From G963668435 sp963668435 (lineage in GTDB: Bacteria > Latescibacterota > Latescibacteria > Latescibacterales > Latescibacteraceae), in the NCBI GenBank assembly GCA_963668435.2, contig CAXXSC010000008.1, positions 248,001 to 312,000 of the forward strand: 64,000 bases of DNA, written 5' to 3'. The notes beneath the pieces are model-generated. The model ran no database searches and was not told where the DNA came from. It saw only the letters and a list, made by a program, of their open reading frames with translations. The position numbers were made by a program, and so were the translations under genes. Shown one piece after another: positions 9,440-18,861 of this stretch (its first letter is position 1; each line of letters opens with the position of its first letter).

Positions 9440-10606
9440 ATGTATACAGGTCGTACGGTTTTTTCACAACTCATGGATATATTACCATGGAGACGATTTC
9501 AAACATGTGTTAAGCGGTATTCGGGCAACTATAAAGTAAAGGAGTTCACCTGTTCTGATCAATACCGCGTGATGGCTTTTGCTCAACTGACATATCGTGA
9601 AAGCTTGCGAGATATTGAAGCCTGTTTACGGGCAATGAACACCAAGCTGTACCACATGGGAATCAGAAGTACTATTTCCCGCAACACACTGGCACATGCA
9701 AACGAAACACGCGACTGGCGAATCTATGCTGATTTTACACAGGTACTTATCGAGCATGCGAGAAAACTATATACTCATGAGCCGTTCGGTGTTGAGTTGG
9801 ACCAGACAGTGTATGCGCTCGATTCAACGACCATAGACTTGTGTTTGTCCGTATTCCCCTGGGCACAATTCCGAAAACGGAAAGGAGCGATCAAACTTCA
9901 TACACTCTTGAATCTGCATGGAAATATTCCGGTATTGGCAATTATCACACATGGCAAAGTCCATGATGTAACGATTATCGACAGTTTACTTCCGGAAGCA
10001 GGTGCATTGTATATCATGGATCGCGCTTACATAGATTTTGACCGGCTTCACTGTATTCATAACGCAAATGCGTTCTTCATTACCCGAGCAAAAAAGAACC
10101 TGCAATTCAAACGAGTGTATTCACATGTTATCGATAAATCAACCGGACTTAAATGTGACCAAACCGTTGTTCTAAAAGGATATTATACACAACAAAAGTA
10201 CTGTGACAAACTACGACGAATCCGATTCTATGACTCAAAAAAAGGTAAGAATCTGGTCTTTCTGACTAATAATTTTGACCTACCTGCTTTGACCATTACA
10301 GAGTTATATCGTTGCCGCTGGCAAATTGAACTGTTTTTCAAATGGATCAAGCAGCACCTGAGAATCAAATCATTTTATGGCACATCTGAAAATGCTGTCA
10401 AATCTCAAATATGGATTGCTATATCTGTCTATTTATTAGTCGCCATCATGCGAAAAGAACTGAAAATCGACCTTAGTCTCTACACAATTCTACAGATTCT
10501 AAGTGTCTCGCTGTTTGAAAAAGGTCATATTTATCATATACTTACAGAAAACAACAATTCAATCGTGAACCATGAAAATCCTAACCAATTGAATTTATTT
10601 GACTAA
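9440..10606 (+). CDS. IS4-family DDE transposase
   Basis: About 388 residues. An N-terminal DUF4372-like region (CSDQYRVMAFAQLTYRESLRDIE) precedes an RNase H-fold DDE domain. The acidic residues lie in YALDSTTIDL, YIMDRAYIDF and the last motif YRCRWQIELFFKWIK, which matches the IS4 signature Y-(2)-R-(3)-E-(6)-K exactly. I chose the ATG at 9440 because AAAGGAG precedes it at good spacing; the in-frame ATG at 9410 has no such site. The frame is intact and ends in the right inverted repeat, so the protein is probably functional. It is transcribed against the neighbouring genes. Confidence 0.95.
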   Translation: MYTGRTVFSQLMDILPWRRFQTCVKRYSGNYKVKEFTCSDQYRVMAFAQLTYRESLRDIEACLRAMNTKLYHMGIRSTISRNTLAHANETRDWRIYADFTQVLIEHARKLYTHEPFGVELDQTVYALDSTTIDLCLSVFPWAQFRKRKGAIKLHTLLNLHGNIPVLAIITHGKVHDVTIIDSLLPEAGALYIMDRAYIDFDRLHCIHNANAFFITRAKKNLQFKRVYSHVIDKSTGLKCDQTVVLKGYYTQQKYCDKLRRIRFYDSKKGKNLVFLTNNFDLPALTITELYRCRWQIELFFKWIKQHLRIKSFYGTSENAVKSQIWIAISVYLLVAIMRKELKIDLSLYTILQILSVSLFEKGHIYHILTENNNSIVNHENPNQLNLFD

Positions 10607-10622
10607 TGTTGGGACACTACTG
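10604..10622 (-). repeat. Right terminal inverted repeat of the IS4-family element
   Basis: The 19-bp right end carries the TAA stop codon of the transposase as its first three bases, so coding and transposon end overlap. Confidence 0.9.
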
Positions 10623-10631
10623 ATTTAAGAT
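10623..10631. repeat. Target-site duplication, right copy
   Basis: ATTTAAGAT directly follows the right inverted repeat and matches the left copy exactly. Removing the element and one copy leaves a 77-bp native gap between the two glycosyltransferase genes. Confidence 0.92.
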
Positions 10632-10675
10632 ATTGATGTAAAACTATGTTATCACGGCTGATAAAGCAAGTGCTT

Positions 10676-12307
10676 TCACTTCCGGCTGCCCCTGAAAATG
10701 CGTGCGGACAAACCAGCGGGCCAGGCAACAGCCCGTACGGCATTATCCAGGAAAGCGCCAGCAACAACCCAGAGCACGATCCCGGCATCGAAAGTCGAGA
10801 CACCAGTAAAGATCACAAGCGCAACATACAACAAAGCGGAAAGCGCGATGAATGTTTCGGGCAGAAACAAAGGCCCCGCGCATAAAATAAGGGCAAGAAA
10901 GGTAAAGACACATTGCCAGTATCCGCCGGATCGGTCCCCCCTGCCGTAAAGAAACGCATCCCGGGCAGCCGACTTGAGATAGGGTAGTATAAACGGCCTG
11001 ACCGGTTTCGATACGGCTACATCGGGATCATACAACAGCACACCGCCATCGCCGTTCCTGACAATGCCGCGCTCGGCGAATGGAAAGTCCAATGCATCTT
11101 GTGGCCAGCCGCAGGCCCTTATGAACACATTGCCGGCAAGCCCCCTGCTTACCGCACGGCGTGTCCTGATAGAATGAAGATAATAACGCGGCCCGGCACT
11201 GAGGCGTGACGCGCTGACATAAGCGGCAGTTTTTTCTCCGGTGCCTTTGAGCGGACCGGGAATCACAGGACCGCATACGGCGGCAACTTCGGGATTTTCG
11301 AAATTCCTGACCGCATTTTTCACCCAGGAACCTGTTGGAAGGTGCTGTCTGCCGAGGAAACCGATATAGTCATAATCGCTGCATTCCTGTTTTCGCCAGT
11401 GGTCAAAATCCGCCATGCTGGCGAAATAATTAACACCTTCACGTTCACAGGCTCCAGAGTCATCGATACAGGCCACACTGGTGCAGGCATCGACCGACAG
11501 GCGCTTCAGAACATCCTCCGGCGGTGGGCAACCCGAGATCAGCACAAGCACCTTTTTCTGAACGGCAGGCATCGGCGGACGTTCGGCATCGTAATACCTC
11601 AGTATCCTGAGGCGGTAAAAAATCGCAAGCGTATCGACAACAATAGCGCTGATATCATTGAACCGTATGCGCCCCCATTTCAGTTCACGGCGAAACTGGA
11701 GCACTACCGGGATCTCGTGAACACTGTAGCCCAATCGAACAGCGGCTGCGAGAAGCTCCACGTCATAAGCGTATTTCTTGACCATGAGACGATGGAAAAC
11801 CGTTTCAAGCACCTTGCGCCTGAATACTTTGAGCCCGGTCTGGGTGTCGCGTACAGGAAGCCCGAACATTGTACCGATCATTTTATAATAACACCAGCTC
11901 GCCAGTTTCCTGAAAGCCGGGTAATCGAGTTTTGAATCCGGATGGTGTTTCGAGCCTATAACAATATCCCACGGCCCGGCCTCGAGTACGCCGATCAGCG
12001 ACTGAATCTGCGAGGGATGCAGATCGAGGTCGGCATCGAGGAACACGACAATATCACCGCTGGAATAGTCAAAACCGGTCCTGAGCGCCATGCCCTTGCC
12101 CATGTTGTAGGGATTTCTCGTGGCAAGCACATCACTGAAATCAGCGGCGGCACGCTCGATCTCGGCAAGGGTCTCGTCCGAGGAACCATCATCGACAGCA
12201 ATGATCTCGAACTCGTTGCCGGCGCGGGCGAGTACCTCGCGGGTTTCGGCGATATTACCGTATATGTTGCCACCCTCGTTGAAGGCGGGCATGATGATTG
12301 AGAGCAT
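10676..12307 (-). CDS. Tandem GT2 protein: DPM-like N-terminal domain plus divergent membrane-anchored GT2-like C-terminal half
   Basis: 543 residues. The N-terminal half (about 1-235) is a clear polyprenyl-phosphate glycosyltransferase with SIIMPAFNEGGNI, VDDGSSDET, LDADLDLHPSQ and DTQTGLKVFRR. The second half (about 245-445) restarts like another glycosyltransferase (VLVLISGCPPPEDV, DYIGFLGRQHLPTGSW, VCGPVIPGP, GLAGNVFIRACGW), but I see no DXD in it. It ends in two hydrophobic segments (about 470-525) and a basic tail. A bifunctional or regulatory role is inference. It is the first gene of the minus-strand glycan row, facing the flavoprotein gene across a 269-bp gap. The IS lies just downstream of it. 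Confidence 0.85.
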   Translation of the reverse strand: MLSIIMPAFNEGGNIYGNIAETREVLARAGNEFEIIAVDDGSSDETLAEIERAAADFSDVLATRNPYNMGKGMALRTGFDYSSGDIVVFLDADLDLHPSQIQSLIGVLEAGPWDIVIGSKHHPDSKLDYPAFRKLASWCYYKMIGTMFGLPVRDTQTGLKVFRRKVLETVFHRLMVKKYAYDVELLAAAVRLGYSVHEIPVVLQFRRELKWGRIRFNDISAIVVDTLAIFYRLRILRYYDAERPPMPAVQKKVLVLISGCPPPEDVLKRLSVDACTSVACIDDSGACEREGVNYFASMADFDHWRKQECSDYDYIGFLGRQHLPTGSWVKNAVRNFENPEVAAVCGPVIPGPLKGTGEKTAAYVSASRLSAGPRYYLHSIRTRRAVSRGLAGNVFIRACGWPQDALDFPFAERGIVRNGDGGVLLYDPDVAVSKPVRPFILPYLKSAARDAFLYGRGDRSGGYWQCVFTFLALILCAGPLFLPETFIALSALLYVALVIFTGVSTFDAGIVLWVVAGAFLDNAVRAVAWPAGLSARIFRGSRK

Positions 12308-12370
12308 GGGATTAATAATTCGAGGTTAAAGATTTAAGATCGGTTTGTGGTAAGATAGGCCATGAGGCGG

Positions 12371-12443
12371 CAAATGCAAAAGGAAATCGGATCATATACA
12401 AGCATCTGACTGTTCACAAAGCATTTTACCGCTTTTGCATTTG
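12371..12443. repeat. Perfect 12-bp inverted repeat in divergent intergenic region
   Basis: CAAATGCAAAAG (12371-12382) is exactly reverse-complementary to 12432-12443. The arms are 49 bp apart, inside the gap between the divergent genes starting at 12307 (minus) and 12577 (plus). There is no T-run, so it is more likely a pair of regulator half-sites or a cruciform than a terminator. The rest of this gap shows nothing I can name. Confidence 0.5.
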
Positions 12444-12576
12444 TTCATCCTGGTCTAAATCCCATAGCATTCCCATCTTTTCCCTTTCTTTTCAATCACC
12501 ATCCTGCCATCTTATATACCTGATAACGTGTTTTTCTCCACCCTCAATGACGCAACATCTTTTCAGAAAGTCTCCC

Positions 12577-13827
12577 ATGTCCCCAACGTCTTACGATCTC
12601 GCAATAGTCGGCGCCGGCCCGGCAGGAATGATGGCCGCCATACGCGCTTCCGAATGCGGTGTAAAAGTCCTCATCATCGAACGTAACGCCCGCCCCGGCA
12701 TCAAACTTCTCATGACCGGAAAAGAGCGCTGTAATATCACGAACAGCCAGGAAAATGTGCTAACATTCATAGAGAATTTCGGTAGAAATGGCAAATTCCT
12801 TATTTCCGCCATGCACCGTTTCGGCGTAGCTGAATCAGTCGACTTTTTTCACGAAAACGGCCTTGCAACCAAAATCGAGCGCGGCGGCAGGATTTTCCCC
12901 GAATCGGACAGGTCCCGCGATGTTCTGGAGCTCCTGCTCGGGCTCTGCAAAAAACAGGGTGTCAGAATATACGACCAATGCCGGATCGAAACAGTACAAC
13001 ATGATGAAAACGGCATCAGCGCACTGATAAGCGAAAACGGCGACACGATCACCGCGCGAAATTATCTTATCGCAACAGGCGGCCGTTCCTACCCAGAGAC
13101 CGGATCAACCGGGGACGGTTACAGACTGGCTGAAACGCTCGGTCATTCAACAATCAAACCGGCGCCAGCGCTGACACCACTCCTGACACGAGAAAAATGG
13201 GTGCGTGATCTTGAGGGATTATCACTCAAAAATGTGCGGATATCACTGGTCTGCGGCACAAAAAAAAATGATGAGCGTTTTGGAGAGGCATTATTCACGG
13301 GAAACGGCATCAGCGGTCCCATCATCCTCGACCTGAGCAAGACGGCGGGATCGAAGCTGCAACAAGGCGAGGTCAAACTTGCCATCGATTTCAAACCGGC
13401 GCTCGATCAGCAAATGCTCGACAAACGTCTGCTCAGGGATCTGGACGAAAAAAGCAACAGGCAGATGGATACTATTATGCTTGGGCTCCTGCCGAAACGT
13501 CTTGTCCCGATCGTGCTCAAACTGGCGAATATCGATCCGCTCAAACGGGGGCACTCAGTATCAAAGGATGAGCGGAAACGCCTTCGCCTAACGATGAAAG
13601 AATTCCCCCTCACCATCAGCGGTCTTGTGGGATTTAAAAAAGCGATTATCACGGCTGGCGGCGTTTCGCTGAAAGAGGTCGATCCGAACACGATGCGCTC
13701 GAAAATCGTTCCAAATCTCTTTTTCGCAGGTGAAATCCTCGATCTGGACGGCCCGACCGGCGGTTTCAACCTGCAGGTCTGCTGGACAACGGGGTATGTC
13801 GCCGGAGAAAGCGCGGCTGAGGGATGA
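12577..13827 (+). CDS. HI0933/BaiN-family FAD-dependent oxidoreductase
   Basis: About 416 residues. It has an N-terminal FAD-binding GAGPAGM motif, followed by the family block RPGIKLLMTGKERCNITN, and a central ATGGRSYPETGSTGDG segment. It ends with NLFFAGEILDLDGPTGGFNLQVCWTTGYVAGE, the C-terminal FAD contact typical of the family. Members include the bile-acid reductase BaiN and many flavoproteins annotated as aminoacetone oxidase-like; their physiological reaction is mostly unknown. I chose the ATG at 12577 because the family begins a few residues before YDLAIVGAG. An in-frame ATG at 12547 is the alternative, and neither has a strong ribosome site. Transcribed divergently from the glycan row. 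Confidence 0.9.
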   Translation: MSPTSYDLAIVGAGPAGMMAAIRASECGVKVLIIERNARPGIKLLMTGKERCNITNSQENVLTFIENFGRNGKFLISAMHRFGVAESVDFFHENGLATKIERGGRIFPESDRSRDVLELLLGLCKKQGVRIYDQCRIETVQHDENGISALISENGDTITARNYLIATGGRSYPETGSTGDGYRLAETLGHSTIKPAPALTPLLTREKWVRDLEGLSLKNVRISLVCGTKKNDERFGEALFTGNGISGPIILDLSKTAGSKLQQGEVKLAIDFKPALDQQMLDKRLLRDLDEKSNRQMDTIMLGLLPKRLVPIVLKLANIDPLKRGHSVSKDERKRLRLTMKEFPLTISGLVGFKKAIITAGGVSLKEVDPNTMRSKIVPNLFFAGEILDLDGPTGGFNLQVCWTTGYVAGESAAEG

Positions 13828-14044
13828 GACGACAACAACGGCCAATACCCATTCTGATTGAAACTCGGCACATTCATGCAAATATACTGTCCCGGAACAA
13901 AACTCCGAGGAATTCTTTTGAGTAAAAATGTAGACAGCCACTATCTTTCCCTTTGCGCGTTTCCATCAAGCCGCTTATCTTTCTTTATCTCCTTTTTCCG
14001 TGAACTCCGTGGCAAACAATCAAATACAATTTCCGAGGCGCAAA

Positions 14045-15232
14045 ATGGACAAAAAGCTCATCACAAAACACCGCGAACTCTACGAGGACATGCTGTTCAA
14101 CGATGTCATCCCGTTCTGGATGAAGCACTCCCCTGACCGTGAGCACGGCGGCTATCTCCACATGATCGGACGCGACGGCAGTCATTACGGCACCGACAAG
14201 TTCGCCTGGCCCCACGGCCGCGAGGTCTGGGTGTTCTCCGCGCTCTGCGACGAGGTCGAGAAACGCGACGAGTGGCTCGACATGGCGAAACTGGGCTGGG
14301 ATTTCATCGTCAAGCATTTCATCAACGACGAGGGCCGAGTCTGGTGGAGCGTCGACCGCGAAGGCAAACCACTGAGCATTCCGCGCAGAATTTTCAGCGA
14401 AACATTTGTCATTATGGCGGCAGTCCGTTACGCTCGTGTTACCGGCGATCAGCAGGCAGCCGATATTGCCAGAAGCATGTTTAAAAAAGTGCTGGAGCTC
14501 ATCGACACTCCTGCTGCGGGCTCGCAAAAAGGCATTCCCGGCGCCCGCGACATGATCACCATGGCCATACCGATGATCATGATGAATGTCACCCGCGAAA
14601 TGATGCTGCTCGAAGGTGAAACACCCGAGCTTCTGGCCTATTCCGACCAGTGTATCGAGACATTTCTCACCAAGCATGTCCACCCCGAACGCAAACTCGC
14701 ATTCGAGAATGTCGCTCCCGACGGCAGCCTGATGCTCGACCAGCCAGAGGGCCGTCACCTCATCCCCGGCCACGCGATCGAGGGTGCATGGTTCATCATG
14801 CAGGAGGGCATGGCGCGCAACGACCAGTCGCTCATCGACAAAGCCTGCGACCTGACACTCTGGGAGCTTGATTTCGGCTGGGATAAGGAATTCGGCGGGA
14901 TCACCTACTTCATGGACAGCGAGGGCGGCGCAGCAATGCCTCTCGAAAGCGACATGAAACTCTGGTGGTGTCACAACGAGGCCCTGATTGCACTCATCCA
15001 CTCGCTCTATCTCAAGGGCGGCAAGGAGTTCGATGACTGGTACCGAATTGTCCACGAATACACGTTCGGCCTTTTCCCCGACAAAGAACACGGCGAATGG
15101 TTCGGCTATTTCCATCGCGACGGCCGCTTGGCGCTGCCGTTCAAGGCCTCGACATGGAAATGCTGTTTCCACCTGCCGCGCCACCTTCTCGTCGGCTGGA
15201 ACCTTCTGAAAAAAATAGAAAACGGCGAATAA
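14045..15232 (+). CDS. AGE-family sugar 2-epimerase (N-acylglucosamine / cellobiose 2-epimerase type)
   Basis: About 395 residues with the (alpha/alpha)6-barrel features of the AGE superfamily: FWMKHSPDREHGGY near the N terminus, KFAWPHGREVWVFSAL, RIFSETFVIMA, PGHAIEGAWF with a catalytic His, and LWWCHNEALIAL with another. Such enzymes interconvert glucose- and mannose-type sugars, free or N-acylated. The specific sugar is not readable. The ATG at 14045 is preceded by GAGG; an earlier GTG at 14000 lacks support. The gene stands alone between the flavoprotein (217-bp gap, nothing seen in it) and a terminator. The long open frame antisense to it is a composition artefact. Confidence 0.9.
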   Translation: MDKKLITKHRELYEDMLFNDVIPFWMKHSPDREHGGYLHMIGRDGSHYGTDKFAWPHGREVWVFSALCDEVEKRDEWLDMAKLGWDFIVKHFINDEGRVWWSVDREGKPLSIPRRIFSETFVIMAAVRYARVTGDQQAADIARSMFKKVLELIDTPAAGSQKGIPGARDMITMAIPMIMMNVTREMMLLEGETPELLAYSDQCIETFLTKHVHPERKLAFENVAPDGSLMLDQPEGRHLIPGHAIEGAWFIMQEGMARNDQSLIDKACDLTLWELDFGWDKEFGGITYFMDSEGGAAMPLESDMKLWWCHNEALIALIHSLYLKGGKEFDDWYRIVHEYTFGLFPDKEHGEWFGYFHRDGRLALPFKASTWKCCFHLPRHLLVGWNLLKKIENGE

Positions 15233-15286
15233 TACAGCAGGCTTGGAGAAGAAGGTTACAGTCAAATCAACCTGATCACAGTAAAA

Positions 15287-15323
15287 AAGCCGGGTTTCAG
15301 GGAAACAATCCCTGGCCCGGCTT
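15287..15323. terminator. Bidirectional intrinsic terminator between convergent genes
   Basis: AGCCGGG...CAGGGA pairs with TCCCTGGCCCGGCT around a short AACAA loop, with a small bulge. Plus-strand T residues follow, and A residues precede it, so it can stop both the epimerase transcript and the AddA-like transcript. Confidence 0.85.
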
Positions 15324-15393
15324 TATTTTTATCAGAAAAATGGCTTACTGAAACGTTTTCTATCTTTCCTTCCGTAACAGCAGAAAATCTTCA

Positions 15394-18300
15394 CTATTCC
15401 GTTTTCGTACCGCACATGGCAGTGTATGGGCAGAATTCACAGCGGCTGTTTTTCTTCGACACAAAATCACCTTCCGTGAGTGACTGTATGACAGACTCAA
15501 GCTGTCCGGTCACATAATCGAGGAATTCCCGGTCGCAGGATATTTCATGAACAACACCTGGTGCAAGATAATAAAGCGCCAGAGTTTTCGGCAGACGGAA
15601 AGCCGCTTTTTCGTATGCGAGCGCGTAAATACCAAGCTGCAAGCGATAACGTTCCGAATGAGCCTCTACCTCATCTCCGGTAATCGAGTCTGTTTTGAAA
15701 TCTACAATGCCGCAGTCATTGCCCTGAAAATAGAGAGCATCCATAGTACCGCGCACCAGCACATCACCTGAAAGGAAACAGAACGGTTCCTCGCGCCGCA
15801 AATCTTCAGCCACTGCCATTTTCTTCGCGAGATCACTGTCGGCAAAAGCGTTGAGCTCATCGGTGAGTTTCAACGCCCAGCGTTCAGGGTCGCCTGCCGA
15901 GACACAATCCACCACAAGCGCGGTAATAGAATCCTTTCGCTGTTCCTCGGGCTTTAGAACCATATCGAAATCGAATATCTCAAGAGCCGAATGAGCCAAA
16001 ACACCGTATCGCGGCCCATATCCCGAAGATGTGCTTCCGCTGATATCCAGAGACCAGACATGACGGTAATAATAGAGTGCAGGACAATCGATATAGTCAA
16101 GCAGCTGTGAAGGGCTCAGATGCCGGGGCGGATCATTGCGTACAATCACAGGTAGTGCAGAAATCTTAGATAGCAATTCCTGCTGGTCTCCTGACACCCT
16201 CCCCTTATCCGACGGCGCAGCATTCAGCATGGGCGACCAGAATTCAGCGACCGACAGTGGTTTTTCCGGCTCGGCATCGTCTATTCGCCTGTAACGGTAC
16301 AACAAGCCATGGCCATCGCCGGCATTCTCTCCGGAAGGATCAATTCCGAGAGCGGTATGGAGCCATGTCATCCAACTATCTTTCTCATAGAACAGATCCG
16401 CTTTTTTCGAGGGTTCTCCGCCGAGTATCATGAGATAGTCCTCAGCGCGGGTACAGGCAACATAGAACAGGCGTTTGCTCTCGGCATTGGCTTTATTTTT
16501 CTCCTCAACAGCGAGCATTGCATGGGCAAGCGAAGGCCGATACGAACCACCCGGTTCACGCAGCGAAAAGCCGGGGCCCAAACGGTCATGGAAACCTATC
16601 TCAGGCACACCGCTTCGACCCTTGCCGCCAGCATCGGCAACAAAGACGACACGGTACTCGAGCCCTTTCGACTTATGTATTGTAAGAAGGTTCACCGCCC
16701 GTTCATCTGATTCCAGTGAGGCTTGGAATTCACTGAAAATGCTGCCGTCCGCAAGTTGTTCCGCGAACTGGTAAATATCACCACCGTTGTTTTCGAACTC
16801 ACGTGATGCGGCGAGAATACTGTCAATGACAGACAGGGTCAGATCGCCATTGACCGGATCGGCAAGGATCTGCATGGTATAACCTGTCTTGTCGAAAACA
16901 TATTCGAGTATGTCGGCAATGTCCATACGGTCCCGTTTTGCCAGAAGATCGAGCATGAGGTCCCGGACATGTTCCAGTCCGGTATCACGGAAATACTCAT
17001 GTCCGGCGACAGCATTATCCTGAAGAAACGATTCAGGCATCTTTTGGGCGTCGCCGCTGAGCAGACTGAGCCCGGAAAGCGTTTCTTTGTCGACCATGAA
17101 AAACGGCGACAGCAGTACTGCCGAGAACAGGATCGGATCAGAAGGCTCGCAGAGCCAGCGAAGCAGGTTGGTGATATCATGTATCTCCGGGAAATCTGAC
17201 AGCCTGCCACTGGTCATGTTGACATAGGGTATTCCCTCCCTGAGCAGTATCTCTTCATAGGCACGGATAATCGTCCCTTTTCTGAAAAGAAGCGCCATAT
17301 CGCCGTAATCAATGCTGAAATTGTCGTGAAGTTCTCTGATTTTCCGGGCGATAATCTCAGCCTCGACACGACGTCCCTTTTCCGTACTATCACCATCCAC
17401 CACAACGATTTCCACTGGAATATCAGCGAAACTTTCCCCACGGTAAGCCCGCATTTCACTGTACTCGGCCTCATAAGCAATGCCCGCCCCACGCCCCATA
17501 ATATCCGAAAACACCGTATTGATAAAATTGATGACGCCCGCAGCACTCCGGTAATTTGTCCTAAGAGTCTTGAATTCCACATCCCTGCCGGCAACAAAAT
17601 TATTAAAAACTGCTACATCCGCACCACGGAAACGGTAAATGGACTGTTTCGGATCACCGACAGTAAACAATGAGGCGGCGGAGTTCCCGGCTATCATTTT
17701 CAGGATGTCCATCTGAAGGCTGTCGGTATCCTGGAACTCGTCGATGAGGAAATAACGATATGTTCTGGAAAGCCGCCCGGAGACGACCGCACTTTTGCGA
17801 AGAAGCCGCCATGTTTCGATCAGCGTGTCATCATGATCGAAGACCGAGCGTTTCTTCTTGGCGCTTAGATAGCGCTGTTCGAGGAGAATGAACTCGCCGG
17901 TGAGCATCTCACCTATACGGGATGTCTGCCCAGCCTCGTGGAGAAGGTACGTAAGAGCGCTCTCGAGAAGCTCGATTATGTCCTTTACATGGACGCGTAC
18001 AAGAGAGAGGTTACCGCCATTGTCCCGCCATTTTTTCGGTGATCCTTTTTTGCTGTCTTTCTTGAGGAAATCAATCGTTTTGGAAACATGATCAGGCGTA
18101 ACAGTAGAATACACAAAGCGTCCGGCAAGGTGCTTCAGCACAGGAACAGACTCGCGCACTTTATCACCAAAACTGTCATCGCCGGGAGCGAACACATGAA
18201 ATTGCTGGAGCGATTGTGCCGATTTCGAGATCATTTCACCAAGATAAGCTACACAGTTGCGATCAATGTCAGAAGAATCAACAGAGCCGTAAGAATCGAG

Positions 18301-18852
18301 CCAGGAAACCAGTTTCACCCTGTTATTAAGAGCTGTCCGGTATATCTGTTTAAGGCGTTTGAGACCGAAAGCACCGAGCAGTGTTTCCATAAGCTCCGGC
18401 TCCGTATCAAGGCTTTCTCTGACATGGACATCGATGGTTTCACGAAGCAGAACTGCGGCAGAAGCGTCGTCAAGAATGCTGTATGCGGGATCGAAATCCG
18501 CCTCTTCGGGATTGTTTCGAAGGATAGAATTACAGAAAGCATGGATGGTCGAAATTGGCGCCGCATAGACACTGGAAGACACTGAACGCCATAATGCGGC
18601 ATGTTCACTGTCACTGACCGCCATCTCCGCGGCCCGTTTTGCGACAGCAGATTTCATCTGCGACGCGGCCTTTTCGGTAAACGTAATCGCCGCAATCTCG
18701 TTCATGCTCAGATTACCGCTCATGAGCAGGTAGAGATATCGTCCAACGAGAAGCCTTGTTTTCCCTGATCCGGCACCGGCGGACACGGCAACCTCAAGGC
18801 CAATCGAGGTCGCGGCCTTTTTCTGTTCGGTGTCGAGTTTTTCGAGCGGCAT
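15394..18852 (-). CDS. addA: AddA-like UvrD-family helicase with PD-(D/E)XK nuclease domain
   Basis: 1152 residues. The N-terminal UvrD/Rep helicase has Walker A AGAGSGKT (25-32), ITFTEKAA, the DEFQDTD Walker B region, GDPKQSIYRFRGAD and the motif LLTIHKSKGLEY. The C-terminal RecB-like nuclease has VDFKTD and QLGIYALAYEKA. Four cysteines in IDCP and CEFCPYTAMC look like an Fe-S cluster set around the nuclease core; classical AddA lacks one. It should unwind and resect double-strand breaks with its partner. A GAGGA site precedes the ATG, 9 bp after the AddB-like stop, so the pair is an operon. It could equally be named a RecB-like exonuclease subunit. Confidence 0.92.
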   Translation of the reverse strand: MPLEKLDTEQKKAATSIGLEVAVSAGAGSGKTRLLVGRYLYLLMSGNLSMNEIAAITFTEKAASQMKSAVAKRAAEMAVSDSEHAALWRSVSSSVYAAPISTIHAFCNSILRNNPEEADFDPAYSILDDASAAVLLRETIDVHVRESLDTEPELMETLLGAFGLKRLKQIYRTALNNRVKLVSWLDSYGSVDSSDIDRNCVAYLGEMISKSAQSLQQFHVFAPGDDSFGDKVRESVPVLKHLAGRFVYSTVTPDHVSKTIDFLKKDSKKGSPKKWRDNGGNLSLVRVHVKDIIELLESALTYLLHEAGQTSRIGEMLTGEFILLEQRYLSAKKKRSVFDHDDTLIETWRLLRKSAVVSGRLSRTYRYFLIDEFQDTDSLQMDILKMIAGNSAASLFTVGDPKQSIYRFRGADVAVFNNFVAGRDVEFKTLRTNYRSAAGVINFINTVFSDIMGRGAGIAYEAEYSEMRAYRGESFADIPVEIVVVDGDSTEKGRRVEAEIIARKIRELHDNFSIDYGDMALLFRKGTIIRAYEEILLREGIPYVNMTSGRLSDFPEIHDITNLLRWLCEPSDPILFSAVLLSPFFMVDKETLSGLSLLSGDAQKMPESFLQDNAVAGHEYFRDTGLEHVRDLMLDLLAKRDRMDIADILEYVFDKTGYTMQILADPVNGDLTLSVIDSILAASREFENNGGDIYQFAEQLADGSIFSEFQASLESDERAVNLLTIHKSKGLEYRVVFVADAGGKGRSGVPEIGFHDRLGPGFSLREPGGSYRPSLAHAMLAVEEKNKANAESKRLFYVACTRAEDYLMILGGEPSKKADLFYEKDSWMTWLHTALGIDPSGENAGDGHGLLYRYRRIDDAEPEKPLSVAEFWSPMLNAAPSDKGRVSGDQQELLSKISALPVIVRNDPPRHLSPSQLLDYIDCPALYYYRHVWSLDISGSTSSGYGPRYGVLAHSALEIFDFDMVLKPEEQRKDSITALVVDCVSAGDPERWALKLTDELNAFADSDLAKKMAVAEDLRREEPFCFLSGDVLVRGTMDALYFQGNDCGIVDFKTDSITGDEVEAHSERYRLQLGIYALAYEKAAFRLPKTLALYYLAPGVVHEISCDREFLDYVTGQLESVIQSLTEGDFVSKKNSRCEFCPYTAMCGTKTE

Positions 18853-18861
18853 CGATATTCC

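Larger units (their letters stand above)
9307..10622 (+). mobile_element. Complete IS4-family insertion sequence (1316 bp)
   Basis: The ends are 19-bp terminal inverted repeats with one mismatch, at 9307-9325 (starting CAGTAGTGTCCCAAC) and 10604-10622. They are flanked by a perfect 9-bp direct repeat, ATTTAAGAT, at 9298-9306 and 10623-10631. One full-length transposase frame fills the interior. The intact ends, perfect duplication and unbroken frame point to a recent insertion that may still be mobile. It lies antisense in the intergenic gap between two minus-strand glycosyltransferase genes. Confidence 0.96.

Noticed and set aside
13985..15265. 426-codon open frame on the minus strand opposite the AGE-family epimerase
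   Set aside because: It has no recognisable domain, and the opposite strand carries clear family motifs with a ribosome site. It is an artefact of codon composition.
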